Origin: Osedax frankpressi
Taxonomy: Eukaryota > Annelida > Polychaeta > Sabellida > Siboglinidae
Reading direction: 5' to 3'
NCBI GenBank assembly: GCA_964035775.1
Contig: OZ038315.1
Span: 36,376,379 to 36,440,378 of the forward strand
Length of the DNA: 64,000 nt
Shown here: piece by piece, positions 1-12,497 of the stretch
Layout of the letters: every line of letters starts with the position of its first letter
Position numbering within the stretch: position 1 is the first letter of the stretch
Notes under the pieces: model-generated
What the model was told of the DNA's origin: nothing
Seen by the model: only the letters and a program-made list of their open reading frames with translations
Databases searched by the model: none
Translations under genes and position numbers: made by a program

Positions 1-490
1 TTACATGGGTCCACCGGTTCGATACATTTCTGTTTGAACATATTAGGATTGAAGCGTAATTTCTCCATAAGATCTCTTTGATCTTCTGCAATTGTTTTAG
101 CGCAAGTTGTTCTTCTTCCTTCGTATTGTTTGCACGTATCGTATTGTCTTCGAATGGGAACTTCTGGCGTTATATATTTTGCAAACTCCCTAGAGATAGT
201 TGATAATTCATTAATCCATCATTTATTTCGCATAACTATTCCTATTATTTATATAATTTCACGATTACTGATATATTATCTTATATATAAATAAATTATC
301 TAATATATAGAAACAATGAAGATAATTCTAACACTCCTGTAGAACATGGGTCATAAGGAAACTTTTGATAGAAAGGTAGCTCATCGCACTCATTGATTAC
401 ACAGACGACTCTTTGTTGTTCCCATCTCCATGGTTCCCATCTCCATGGACTGCATTCCTTTTGTATTCGGGAACACAATGGCATCGATAT
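1..490 (-). CDS. unidentified cysteine-rich protein, two exons, partial at the window edge
   Basis: Two minus-strand exons join in phase: 333-484 (first ATG at 484; an acceptor-type AG lies just upstream, so the exon may instead start at 490 and be internal) and 1-189. The donor is GTTAGA and the acceptor ctctag. The reading frame stays open to the window edge, so the C-terminus is outside. About 112 residues are visible, with some ten cysteines, a short internal duplication (PWRWEPWRWE), a CX9C pair (CKQYEGRRTTC) and a final CX6C pair. I do not recognise it. The CX9C spacing and the following acidic helix faintly recall complex I subunit NDUFB10 or other CHCH-type intermembrane-space proteins, but a secreted cysteine-rich protein fits equally well. 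No signal peptide is visible. It could also be the 3' continuation of the polycystin-like gene upstream, though nothing in its sequence supports that. Confidence 0.45.
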
Positions 491-491
491 C

Positions 492-747
492 TAATTAAAA
501 ATGTCTAATTAATTATATCTTATTAATAATTTCTAATAAATAATATCAAATTAATAATATATAATTAATAATATATAATTAATAATGTCTAATTAATAAT
601 ATCTAATTAATAATTTATAATACATGATATTTAATTAATAATATCTAATAAATAATATATAATTAAAAATATATAATTAATAATGTCTAATTAATAATAT
701 CTTATCGATAACATAAAATTAAGAATATCTTATTAATAACATATAAA
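492..747. repeat. degenerate 17-bp AT-rich tandem repeat
   Basis: Repeats of an AATAATATCTAATTAAT-like unit run for about 250 bp with frequent single-base variants. The repeat lies upstream (in gene sense) of the cysteine-rich exon at 333-484. No coding or regulatory content is visible. Confidence 0.8.
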
Positions 748-779
748 TTCTAGTACGACTTCAAAATATAACAGATCTT

Positions 780-1320
780 AAATATATATATATGTATGTG
801 TGTGTATGTGTATGTATGTGTGTATGTGTTTGTATGTGTGTATGTTTGTATATGTGTGTATGTGTTTGTGTGTGAGTGTATGTACATGTATGTGCATGGG
901 TGTGTGTATGTGACTATTTGAGTGTATGTGTATATGTGTATGTGTATGTATGAGTGTGTGTGGCTGTGTAGTGTGTGTGTGTGTATGTGAGTATATATGT
1001 GTATGTGTGTGTATATGAGTGTGTGTGGCTGTGTAGTGTGTGTGTGTGTCTTTTTGAATCTGAGTATGTGCATATGTATGTGTGTATATATGAGTGTGTA
1101 TAAGTGTGTGTGTGTGTGTGTGTATGTGTGTATATATGAGTGTGTATAAGTGTGTGTGTGTGTGTGTATGTATGAATGTGTATGTGTGAGGGTGGGTCTG
1201 TATGAATGTGTATGTGTGAGGGTGGGTCTGTATGAGAGTGTGTGTATGCATGTGTGTGCATATGTGTATATATGAGTGTGTGTATGTCCAAGTGTGTGTA
1301 TTTGTGTACGTGTGATTATA
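780..1320. repeat. GT-rich compound microsatellite
   Basis: About 540 bp of interspersed GTGT, GTAT and GAGTGTGT motifs with some longer repeated blocks; one block of about 30 bp is duplicated near 1170-1235. Open frames on the minus strand encode only His/Thr/Tyr-rich low complexity and are not genes. Confidence 0.95.
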
Positions 1321-1341
1321 TGCCCTCTATTTGAACTCCAC

Positions 1342-1551
1342 CTTAGTTTCATCGTAGGCGTGAGTTTCTTGTTTTAGAATTTGATTATTTTGGGTACATG
1401 GATCTTTTTCAAATTTTTTCACTTGTTTTTTAACGTCTAATTTTAGTTTAAGTTTATCTTCAATACTAGTTATTTTAAAATTTCTCCCGATATCAATTGT
1501 TTCGACCCTCATATTAGTATTTAGAATATAATCAATATTTTTCAATATAAT
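1342..1551 (-). CDS. probable internal exon, lysine-rich, protein unknown
   Basis: A 70-codon open segment is bounded by a good acceptor (ctacag, exon top 1551) and a plausible donor (AAG followed by GTGGAG, exon bottom 1342); if that donor is not used the frame stops at 1327. The peptide is hydrophilic with a lysine-rich stretch (KLKLKLDVKKQVKKFEK). It lies 3' of the polycystin-like exons on the same strand and could be cytosolic loop sequence of that protein. Its phase (0) does not match either possible donor of the preceding exon, so at least one exon would have to intervene. Function is not inferred. Confidence 0.35.
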
Positions 1552-1599
1552 CTGTAGAACGATGTTTTTAAGAAAATGATTATTTACTGTTTCATATAT

Positions 1600-1657
1600 A
1601 ATAAATTTATTAAATACTATTTATATTATAATATATCCTACTCAACAATAAGGATTA

Positions 1658-1688
<31 letters not shown>

Positions 1689-3315
1689 CATGTTTGTATT
1701 CTTAATATGATGCTTATAACCTGAAACATTTGGTTGATCAGAATGCATAATGAAACAACAAATAAATAACTTATAACTAAAGTAGGAAATCTTATCTCCA
1801 TTTTTTGAAACCTTTAAGTATAAAAATATTTTAGTTATAGTAATATTTATATTTATAAATTATTTCTTGGAATCTTACAAATGTAATAATAGTAAATGTA
1901 AATTATGTTTATATTGTATTATATTTACTTATTATATATATTGATTGAATATAAACCTATACATTAATATAGATGTACCGAAATATATCATGAAACATAA
2001 AGATGTTGCTTGAGTGATATCTATTAGTCTTGAAATGATAGAATCGAAAGCACCCAGAGAGAATAATAGATATCTATAGTTGTATTTCCAGCTTGCTCTA
2101 CTGTCGTTTTCTTTATTCAAACTATTCCAAGTGAGTGATTTAATTTTATGAAATCATTTAATATATTTTACATATTTTACATTTACTAAAAAAGAATTTT
2201 AACAAAGAATAATTCAAATTTTACAATTTATTTATTATTTCACGTAATAGATTAAAGTTAATTTTAAATAATAAATTATAATATAGTATGTAGTCTGTTT
2301 ATAGGGCTATTTTATATAAGTTTATCTAAATATATATTTTAATAATGTTTTAATATATTTGTTTCAATTTAATGTATAAATTACAATATATTTTATGTAT
2401 TTACTAGAAAATTATTATTTCTCATTATTTAGTGTTCTGTGACTATATTAAAAATTATAAATATGTTAATAAAATAATTATATCATATATAATAGAGCAC
2501 ATATATATAATAGTTATATTATATATAATAAAAAATACATATACATAATAGTTATATTATATATAATAATGCACACATACACATAATAGTTATATAATAT
2601 ATAATAAAGTATATATATTTAATAGATATATTATATATAATATAGCATATATATATAATAGTTATATTATATATAATAAAGCATACATATAGATTATCCA
2701 AGTATTCTATATTTATATTTGGTATTAAGATATTTTTATTTTTATGTATGACATTAGATAAAATATATTATTATTATATGAATATATATTATATATATGT
2801 ATAATTTACATTCATTAATTATATTTAATTAATATGTAGTATCTGCCCTATTAATTCTATTTTTCAATTTATAAAATAGACAATGGTATATATTTTATAT
2901 ATAATTGGACTCTAATGAATAATAAATAAAAATCAATTTCATATAATAAAGGACTTGATTATAAATAATGAACAAAAAAGTGTTAAAATTATTAATTAAA
3001 TAGAAAAAAAGTTAGTAGTTAATGCTAATATTATAAACAAATCTGTAATGCAGCTAATAGAAGTTGAAATATAGTATATTTATCTTATAACATTTTCTAT
3101 CTTTATCTCAGATCCCTTTATTATCAATTATGGTTATTGTGAGGCTTTTTAGGCTATTTAACTATAAATAATTATAATTATATATAAATCTTAAACCATT
3201 TCAATTAAAATTTCCAATGACAATCTTATTCTAATATCGACATATTGCTAGATTTTCTTCCCCGTATCGGAATAGACCGACGTTTTAAATGTTATATATT
3301 ACATCCTTGTTTGTG

Positions 3316-3403
<88 letters not shown>

Positions 3404-3550
3404 CGTTTGTGTGTGTAGGTATATCAATATTTATGAGTACTTAATAAGTGAAAAGATATAAAATTCAGTTAGAAAACAAAAATATAAATTCCAAAGTCGG
3501 ATTTTAATTATTTAATATAAAAATTTTAAGTAGCCTAGAGACTTGTGTGA
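1600..3550. other. AT-rich intronic DNA with short tandem repeats
   Basis: Apart from the exon at 1979-2121 this stretch is non-coding. It holds an (AT)n tract near 1665-1688, about five copies of a roughly 42-bp AT repeat at 2480-2695 (core AATAGTTATATTATATATAA), and a compound (AT)n(GT)n microsatellite at 3317-3416. It is probably intron of the polycystin-like gene. Confidence 0.6.
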
Positions 3551-4965
3551 AATCATAATAATATAAACACATTAAAACAAGTATAATTAATAATAACATA
3601 CGCGTTCATGGTGTTGATATGTGAAAATTGTATTTCTCTTGATTGGTTAGGGTCCATAACTTCTAAAACTTTGTGAACAGGAAAATAAAATTTTTTCTGA
3701 GATTTCATTTCTATGACTTCAATGAAATTGATATTCCTGTAAATATAATTCAAGTATTAGGATAAACTATTTAATAACTTTTATATATATATGTATTATT
3801 TGAATAAACTAACCACTTATGCACCCCTGGATGAGAACATCCTATTGTCATAGTTACAGAACGAATAGCACCAAGTTCTTTATCTGCAACATCAATGATT
3901 AATATTATATAATCTATTAATATTTATTTAGATGCAAACAATATGTTGTATCTATTACATTTCAATTATCCTATATTTTCCTATCTTTATTTGACAATAA
4001 TAATAATATTATATTATTAATTATTAAAATTCACAATTTTATTTACATATAAAAATTTATATATTACCTTACTTTAGATAGTGAAAATAAGTAGAAAAAT
4101 AAACTAGAATGTGAATACAGCTTACTTAATATACCAACGAGTCTCCACTACGTACACGTTGATCTTGTTTGGCGCAATAAGCATCTGGTGCACGATACCG
4201 TTCTTGTGGCATTCGTCAATTATGTAAGCCCTCGTTGAAGCATTAACTCCGTTTAAACTAATAGTTAAGTTTCCCGCACACACCGGATCTGATTAATTCA
4301 CGGGTATTTTTAATTGAATAGTTGATTTTGAATTAATCACGAAATTATTTGGACACAGATGATAATTAAAGAGGTTTATTTGTACCATGAAAATTACATA
4401 TATTTTAAATTAATCTATTAATACGAATGCAAAAAATGTAATGGTTCACCTTATTACAATATGTGTGAAAATGTATATATGAGTATAGCATGTATTCCTA
4501 TTATATGATTATAGCATGTATTCCTATTATATGAGTATAGCATGTATTAACCGTAGATTAGTTTATTTGTAATGATTGCAATCATGTAGGCAAAAAGTTG
4601 GTCCCCTTGTACAACTTCCTCCTTCGACTGCAGATACTTGTAAGTTGGCTTCATTGCGAAATAATGAGTTTTAAATACGTATTGTTTGAGTTAGAAAACA
4701 ATTATATTATTGTACTCTAACAGATTATTGAATAACCTTCTGCCCCAGATAGGTGATGTAAAGAACAATCAAAACAGCTACCATTATATAAACCATAACG
4801 TAAAAGCCAAATAATACATCTACAAATGTATTCAGATAGATAGAATCTACTTCTGAAGCCATTTTCACTTCCGGGCTTATAACTTCCAAATCATCTTCTA
4901 TTTCTGTGGAATCCGATTTTTGTTTATTATAATAGTAATTAAAATATTTGTAATACACTAGGTTA
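1979..4965 (-). CDS. polycystin-1-like protein: TM segment, PLAT domain, second TM (internal exons, partial)
   Basis: Six minus-strand exons join in compatible phases: 4737-4965, 4552-4636, 4139-4288, 3814-3883, 3602-3736 and 1979-2121 (the last may extend to 1957). In order they encode an acidic segment, a hydrophobic helix (VMVYIMVAVLIVLYITYLG), then a PLAT/LH2 beta-sandwich. Diagnostic PLAT pieces are QLFAYMIAI, NLTISLNGV, KELGAIRSVTMTIG and FIEVIEMKSQKKFYFP. A second membrane segment follows (SRLIDITQATSLCFMIYFG). A TM helix directly before a PLAT domain and another TM soon after is the order found in polycystin-1-family receptors (PKD1, PKD1L, PKDREJ, C. elegans LOV-1). These are membrane proteins of cilia or sperm that partner TRPP channels. 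The GAIN/GPS and ectodomain exons expected upstream and the later channel-like TMs were not found. Donors are GTTATT, GTTAAT, GTTGGT, GTTAGT and GTATGT. Confidence 0.75.
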
Positions 4966-5024
4966 CTAAAATATAGAATGTAGAAATATGAAATTATATT
5001 TTCATATGATATTATACTATGCAA

Positions 5025-5940
5025 TCATGTATAACCACGTATCATAAGTTAGTTATCAAAACCGTGTAATTCATATATATCACGATATTATTTAATATTA
5101 TGGATTTAGTGATTTGTAACATTCTGTTATTTTGAACGTTTGGTTATAAGTAATGGAGTATAGTTTATAATGTAGATTATACACTAGACAATGTAAATAA
5201 TGTAAACGTCATTCGTAGAATTTTATATGGTAAGTAGTCTTTAATGTAGTCTTTAAGTAGTCTTTAATGGAAAGTTGAAGAGAAATATTTGTTAAATAAC
5301 TTATTTTAAAAATTATAAGATATAAAATTGACCTTTATAAAAGAGTTAGATTTACATTATGTGCATGACATATAATATCATGGATATCATTACATAAACA
5401 TTATAAACATGATTAAATTGATGTTATTTGAAACTAAATTTGCTTCACTAACCGTATGTCGATGTGTAATGTAAACACAATAGCAACACAATGAATTGTA
5501 TTGACTTCATTGCATATTATTGTTTACAACAGTGTTTTTATTCTATTAATTACTAATAGATTAATATGAATTTTAATTTTTAAATTTAATAACTAAATAT
5601 TTATAATATATATCTTTTACATTAAATATTTAAAAATATATTTATATATCTTATCGTATATAGCTTATTATATTATATTCACTTAATGTTAACAAATTAA
5701 TATTACCATAGTTTTACATATTAAAAAAGTTAATTAGCTGACTACGAACTATAAATATAATACAATAATCCTGAATGATATTTGAAATTTAAAAAGACCA
5801 CGGAAAATAAGTGTACTATACAATACATTTGTATTTGCTTATAAGTATTTGTTAACCCTTATTGATAATAACTAAGGAATTAATTAAAATATAACCATAT
5901 CAACTATCTATATAATATATATTCTCATAATATGTAGACC
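5025..5940. other. AT-rich region, no gene seen
   Basis: I find no exon with convincing splice sites or codon structure on either strand. Upstream exons of the polycystin-like gene would be expected in this direction, but none is recognisable here. Confidence 0.5.
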
Positions 5941-6985
5941 ATTGTATACTTTAATATACTTTAATATACTTTAATATACTTTAATATACTTTAATATACT
6001 TTAATATACTTTAATATACTTTATTATACTTTAATATACTTTAATATACTTTAATATACTTTAATATACTTTAATATACTTTAATATACTTTAATATACT
6101 TTAATATACTTTAATATACTTTAATATACTTTAATATACTTTAATATACTTTAATATACTTTAATATACTTTAATATACTTAATATACTTTAATATACTT
6201 TAATATACTTTAATATACTTTAATATACTTTAATATACTCTAATATACTTTAATATACTTTAATATACTTTAATATACTTTAATATACTTTAATATACTT
6301 TAATATACTCTAATATACTTTAATATACTTTAATATACTCTAATATACTCTAATATACTTTAATATACTTTAATATACTTTAATATACTTTAATATACTT
6401 TAATATACTTTAATATACTTTAATATACTTTAATATACTTTAATATACTTTAATATACTTTAATATACTTTAATATACTTTAATATACTTTAATATACTT
6501 TAATATACTTTAATATACTTTAATATACTTTAATATACTTTAATATACTTTAATATACTTTAATATACTTTAATATACTTTAATATACTTTAATATACTT
6601 TAATATACTTTAATATACTTTAATATACTTTAATATACTTTAATATACTTTAATATACTTTAATATACTTTAATATACTTTAATATACTTTAATATACTT
6701 TAATATACTTTAATATACTTTAATATACTTTAATATACTTTAATATACTTTAATATACTTTAATATACTTTAATATACTTTAATATACTTTAATATACTT
6801 TAATATACTTTAATATACTTTAATATACTTTAATATACTTTAATATACTTTAATATACTTTAATATACTTTAATATACTCTAATATACTTTAATATACTT
6901 TAATATACTTTAATATACTTTAATATACTTTAATATACTTTAATATACTTTAATATACTCTAATATACTCTAATATACTTTAATA
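5941..6985. repeat. 10-bp minisatellite TTAATATACT, about 104 copies
   Basis: A nearly perfect head-to-tail array about 1,045 bp long. Variation is limited to one CTTTATTATA variant near 6022, a one-base deletion near 6180, and scattered TT-to-TC changes at the unit end (6239, 6309, 6339, 6349, 6879, 6959, 6969). Homogeneity suggests recent expansion. Confidence 0.98.
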
Positions 6986-7890
6986 TTAACTTGCTTACTT
7001 AGCTTTAATACATTTTCAAAACTTTATTTTAAATAAAGCAATATGTTTATATACATTATTTACAATTTATACATTACAAAATAAATACTATAATTTTCTA
7101 TCAGAGTTAACAATGATTATTATTAACATCGCCTTAATTATTACCTAATTTTTCTCTTTAGTCCGAGCGATGAGTATAGGTAATTATTCCAAATAGATAT
7201 TTGTTACTAAAATATTAAATAATCCAATATTATTTAGAATCATTTGTATATAGAGTTAATTTTAGGAAATTGTTCTAATCCCAATTAAAAGACAGTATTT
7301 ACCAAATGAAAATAATTATACTTTATATATATATATATACATATATATATATTTATATCTATCTTTGCAACATATTAAATATATCATTAAATTAATCAAT
7401 AAATATAAAATACAAATGATGTTCGTTTCGATATCTAATATTCCAATTTATTTCGAATGTTTAAGTAATAATATATAATTTAAGTAATAATATACTAGTG
7501 ATATACATAATAAGAAGATTATTAGAGAAATATGTGAATTCTGGGATTCCGGCTAAACAATACAAAATAATAAGTATTATGACTTCTCGTCATTAATATA
7601 CTTTCTATGAATTATCAGTAAGATCTGAGAGCATATCATCATCTATTTCTAATATTTTTAATATTTATTATTACATATGGCCTTATTGTAATGCTCTATT
7701 GTAATTCTCTATTGTAATGCTCTATGGATTCGATTCCTCGATATGACAAACTAATATATAGCTTTACAAATTATATATTTACAATGGCTTCACATTAGTC
7801 TACATTAACTCTTCTACCCTTTTTCCAGCAATGTATTGCTTCGTCTCGCATCTAAATAACAACGTCATGGATCGTCTCACAAATTAATGC
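6986..7890. other. AT-rich intergenic region, no confident gene
   Basis: No recognised gene. A short minus-strand open segment at 7605-7648 (EIDDDMLSDLTDNS then stop) follows an AG and could be a terminal exon, but it is too short to claim. Confidence 0.4.
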
Positions 7891-8170
7891 AATAAATAAT
7901 TACTTAAAAAAAATATTTTAAGCATATTTATATTGAGTTTCAAAATATACATTTTATAAATATCGTTTTAATGTTTCATATTATAGATTAACAAAAATAG
8001 GTGTATAAACAATATTATTTATATAATTAACAATATATACAAAAATAAATTACAAATTATCCAGTCTATATGTATTAGTTTATGTATTATAAAAATAACT
8101 ATTTAGTATAAATATATAATATATTAATTTAAAATTTACCGTGTAATTTTAACAATATTTTTCGAAATAT
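7890..8170 (+). repeat. dispersed repeat, copy A (upstream of the piggyBac relic)
   Basis: This stretch resembles 16908-17255 in the same orientation. Shared blocks include TAATGCAATAAAT, a poly-A run after ACTTAAAAAAAA, TTTCATATTATAGATTA, TATTTAGTATAAATATATAA and TTTTAACAATATTTTT. Its position just before the piggyBac-like coding region suggests it is the element's end region or a related non-autonomous element, but I could not define terminal repeats. Confidence 0.6.
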
Positions 8171-8340
8171 GAAATAATAAATATAATTACATATAACATC
8201 ATAAAACTTATTTTATAAATTGAAAATAAATTGTTAAATATATTGCTTAAGACGCATTAATACATAAGAAAATAGTTTGTGTATATCTATATAAAGTAGC
8301 TACAAACAAAGGAATACTTTTCAATTTTTAATTTTTAAAA

Positions 8341-9300
8341 TGGCTGATTCTTCAAATATATTAAATTTTAATGTTGTGTCATCTGATGACTCATTATATT
8401 GTGGACCAGGATATTATTTATTTTATATATTTTATTATAAATACTATATTAATATCATAATACATTAAAAGTATAAGTAAAATATAGTATAATAATTCCC
8501 TCACAGGAAGTTGCTGGTGATAAGCTTAGTAAGGTATGTAATATATATGACATTAATATTATATGTAATATAATATGTATATATATAAGTCTAATGATAC
8601 TATGTATATATATAATTATCTCAGATCCTCCCATTTCTGAATGTTTAATGAACAGAACTTCGCGAAGCTGTATTCACCAAATCAACGTCTGTCCATCGGT
8701 GAAGGTGTTATCGCATAAAAGTATCGGCTTAGTTTTAAGCAATATTTGCCGGCTAAACTTACCAAATATGGTATCAAATTGTTTGCCATATGCGATTCGG
8801 TTACAGTCTTTTGTATGCTGTTCGAGATCTATTCCGGCAGAGATGAAATATTAAGCTGTGGAGAAGGGTTCACGTTTAACATCGTTAACAAGTTGATCTC
8901 ACCTTATATGGAATATAATCACATTCTATATACCGATAACTTATACCTCTATAAATCGTACTAGATATCTGCGAGGACTTCACAATCATTTGCTAGGTAC
9001 AGTTAGGAATAATTCAAAACTGTTCCCAAAGTTTTGGAATCAAACTGTACACCAGATGAGAACATAAAACTCGTATATAGTTTGGGTATAGTGGCGTGTA
9101 GATAGCGTATCGGTACAAAGCGAGATTTGTACATGTTGTAGACCATCTCTGACGGTGGAGATGTGGAAGTTACAAAGAAGTTTCCACTTGTTCGGCCAAC
9201 CATCAAATCTGCAATGGTGGTCGACTATAATAAGTATAAGGGGGGAGGGGGGTCGACAAGTTCGATCTACTCAGAAGTATTCAAGAAATACTTGCATATA
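8341..9300 (+). mobile_element. piggyBac-family DNA transposon, decayed transposase
   Basis: Translation in pieces gives the piggyBac DDE core (DDE_Tnp_1_7 type): LYSPNQRLSIGEG, RLSFKQYLPAKLTKYGIK, FAICDS, LFEIYSGRD, LYTDNLY, LLGTVRNNSKLFPK, KRDLYML, then VVDYNKYKGG, which corresponds to the family's VDYNKxMGGVD motif. The three candidate catalytic aspartates are codons near 8794, 8935 and 9223. The copy is broken: an in-frame stop follows GEGVIA (about 8716), a frame change lies near 8960, further stops occur before KRDLYML and after it, and no Cys-rich tail is visible. A possible N-terminal exon (MADSSNILNFN) begins at 8341 after a TATA-like TATATAAAG near 8289, and a small exon (EVAGDKLSK) lies at about 8507-8534 with donor GTATGT. 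Class II cut-and-paste elements of this family target TTAA. I did not identify terminal repeats. Confidence 0.85.
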
Positions 9301-10697
9301 TATATATTGTGATTATGCATTCTGAGTATACTTTATTATACGATCTTCTCATCCTAAATTACTATTGAAATTTAAAATATATGTATCACTTGTAACTCTT
9401 TTGGCTAGATAACTCATTGTATTACTAATAATACTAAATTTACAAATTGAGTATTATGTATTACATATTATATTCTTTATTGATGTGGATATTAATGATT
9501 AATTTATTTAACTATCTTCCTTTTCTCATCCTAATAAATCATTAATCTTCTTATATTTTTACATTTATATTTATTAATTACTATTATTTAACAATTTTCG
9601 TCATCGCTTATCTTAATATCAGCGGGCTTAAAGTGATATATTCTATTTTCTTGAAAATACAAGGGATATAATTTTATATTAGAATATTATTTATATTTTA
9701 TATGTAGTAAAACTTACTCTTATTATAATCAAATATTCTACACTATTAATTTAATATACACAATCATCTCAAAATACCCGTTATACTTAATGACTTTAAA
9801 TACCATGATACTAATGGTATGCGTATTACGTATTTCGTAACAATACTCCGTATTTTACCCTTTACTTCCCAACGGTCGATTGTTGGTCGGATTTCGTATT
9901 CTCATGTTATATACTATATATATGTTATACAATATAAAATATATATATTTTTTTTATAATTAATTATGTAATCAATAATATTGAATCAATTATAAATTGT
10001 ACATCATTACTCATATATAGGGAATATTACATCAGTAAGATAATTTAATTCTCTTTAAAAACATTATAATTTATAATTATCGATTATTATTAATTAATAA
10101 TGTAAAAGTATATTATGTAAGTAATAGTATAAATTTATAATAAATACAAAAATTATTAGGAAAATAGAGCATACTTTTGAAAAATTCGCTGAAGTTAATG
10201 GAGTTTATCAGTTTTTAATTGAAATTTTTATATAGGTCTCAGTTAACATATTATACTATTCACCTAGGGTATCGATACCATTACAGTGTTTGAATGCTTC
10301 AATAAATATGAAATTGTAAATATCCGTATATTAAATAAATGAAAATATTGAGTCAATTAATTGATTTAAGTCAATAGAATAATTATTGGGAATAATATGT
10401 ATTTTTTGAGATTATAGTAATGATATATACATATAATATATAACATATATACTATATAATCATATATGTGATTATCTAAAATTATTGAAATCTATGATTA
10501 TTAATTAATTAATATCATTGTCATTATTTATAAAAATATAAAAATTCTTATTTCTTCTATTAATAATTAACCAATCAGAATAAAGATTTTCTTCTCGCAT
10601 ATTGTTTATCCAAGTGATTTCATTAGTTACCTTATATTTACTTTCATTTAGCTAGTTTCTTCTCTCATATAGGTTATACCAAACAAAAAAAAAGAAA
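9301..10697. other. AT-rich intergenic region upstream of the RNA-binding protein gene
   Basis: No exon was recognised on either strand. The final 100 bp must hold the promoter and 5' leader of the plus-strand gene that starts at 10698, but I see no clear core-promoter motif. Confidence 0.5.
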
Positions 10698-12497
10698 ATG
10701 TCCGGAAATAGAGTTTGTATTTAACAATATTTGACGCTAATTAGACTATATACGAAATAGTTAATACGTAAGTTAAATATAATAAGATATTTTTCTTTCT
10801 TTTATAATATTATTATATTATATTTGTATCGAAATTAATCGTAATCAAATATAGTTACATTTTAAATAACAAGATTTAATATAAAATATATAATTACATT
10901 ATATTTCATAGCAAAATCAAGATCCAAAATGCAAGCTATTTATTGGAGGTTTGAATTATGCTACCAGAGAAAAGGGACTTACAGATGCTTTTTCACAATT
11001 TGGTATTTATAAATCTTCGTGTTTGATTCAAATGTATTCAGTCATACTATACACCGATTGATAATGTGGTATTGTTTTCAGGGAGCATTATTGACGTCAT
11101 CGTGCTCATGGATCCGAAAGAAGATGGCAAATCAAGGGGATTTGGATTCATAACATTTGAACACCCCGAAGAACTCGACCGGGCTCAAGAAGCTAGACCA
11201 CATACTATTGACGGAAGAGTCGTAGAAACAAAAAGAGCAATTCCGAGAAATGGTTTTTATCGTGTATATGTAATTCACAATATTATTAAGATTAATATTA
11301 GATATTTTTTAAGTTAGTTTATATTAAGATATCATATTGAATTTTAATATATTCGTTTTAAAATGTATGGTTTGTTTAATTTCTTAACAATAAATATAAC
11401 TTATTTCGATAGGTCGAGGTGATAACCACACTAGTAACACTGCTACCTGTAAAAAGATTTTCGTTGCGAATTTGAAGGATGGAATTACTGAAGATGAATT
11501 TAAATCTTATTTTTCTAAATTTGGAGAGGTACTTATACTTATATTATAATTCTTATCTGTAAGTAAGATACAGTTAACGGGGTATAATAGTATTATATAT
11601 AAATACATATGTAATGTAATAAATCAATATAAACTAATGTTTTAAACAAATAGATTGAACACTCTACAATTGTGACTGAAAAGGAAACTGGAAAAAAGAG
11701 GGGATTCGGATTCGTAGTTTTTAATGATTTCGACGTAGTGGATAAATTGTGTTTGATGGATGAACATTGCATCAATGGAAACGTAGTGATTGTAAAGAGA
11801 GCAATCCCAAAAGATGAAATGCCAGGTATATGTTCTTCAGTTTTTTCCGATTCTGAGTTTCTATATAAACATCTCTCACGTCTCTATTTAAACTATCAAA
11901 TCGACGTTCCATAGGAGCCAGAGCAGAGGCACAAAGGCAAATGGATAGAGGCAGACGAGGTAATACTCGAGATTATCGTACAATGAGGAATAGAGAGGAG
12001 GGAAACCGTTACCGAGGAGATAACCACGTACCAAGATCTCGTGATTATATAGAGGATAGGAGACCGAGGGCCCAATATGATGAGAAGAGGAATTTAGATC
12101 GATTTAGCGATCGTCGTGAAGATTATAGGAACGACTATGAAGATTACAGTAAGAGAATAAAACTATTAAAGTATTTAAATCAATAACAATAATAATTCAG
12201 AATGATATTAGCCACTATTTTTACGATTTTCTTTATTTGCAGACGATCGTAGATTTAGTGGATATGAAGACGATGAAGACTCTTATTCTCGCGGAGATTA
12301 TCAGTACAGAGGGGAGAGTTCAGTAGGACCTATAAGGAATTCTTTAGTTTCTCAGAGAAGCACCGCCCCCTATCGAATGTCCGATAGAGGTTAATATTGG
12401 AATTTGCTAGATACGACATTTTTATAAGATTCTTCTACTAAATTAAATATTAATTACAGGAAACTGGAACAATGGAAGAAACTTAGACAATTATTAA
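10698..12497 (+). CDS. hnRNP A/B / Musashi / DAZAP1-like RNA-binding protein with two RRMs, complete
   Basis: Eight exons join in phase to a 327-residue protein: 10698-10712, 10912-11002, 11082-11252, 11413-11528, 11654-11825, 11915-12148, 12243-12389 and 12460-12497 (TAA). RRM1 (about residues 11-90) has RNP2 LFIGGL and RNP1 SRGFGFITF, and ends [12 protein letters not shown]2 (about 104-185) has RNP2 IFVANL and RNP1 KRGFGFVVF, and ends VKRAIPK. The remaining 140 residues are a low-complexity tail rich in Arg, Asp, Tyr, Asn and Gly. Paired RRMs ending in KRAIPR/K plus a disordered tail define the hnRNP A/B-Musashi-DAZAP1 group: nuclear or shuttling proteins that bind single-stranded RNA in splicing, transport and translation. 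I cannot choose among the subfamilies. RRM2 reads IFVANL where the family usually has IFVGGL. Introns are 69-199 bp. An AATAAA lies at 12562. Confidence 0.93.

Noticed and set aside
750-1352. His/Thr-rich open frames up to 200 codons on the minus strand
   Set aside because: They are translations of a GT-rich microsatellite.
7690-7760. tRNA-like GATTCGATTCC T-loop motif
   Set aside because: The flanking bases do not form a T stem, acceptor stem or anticodon arm.
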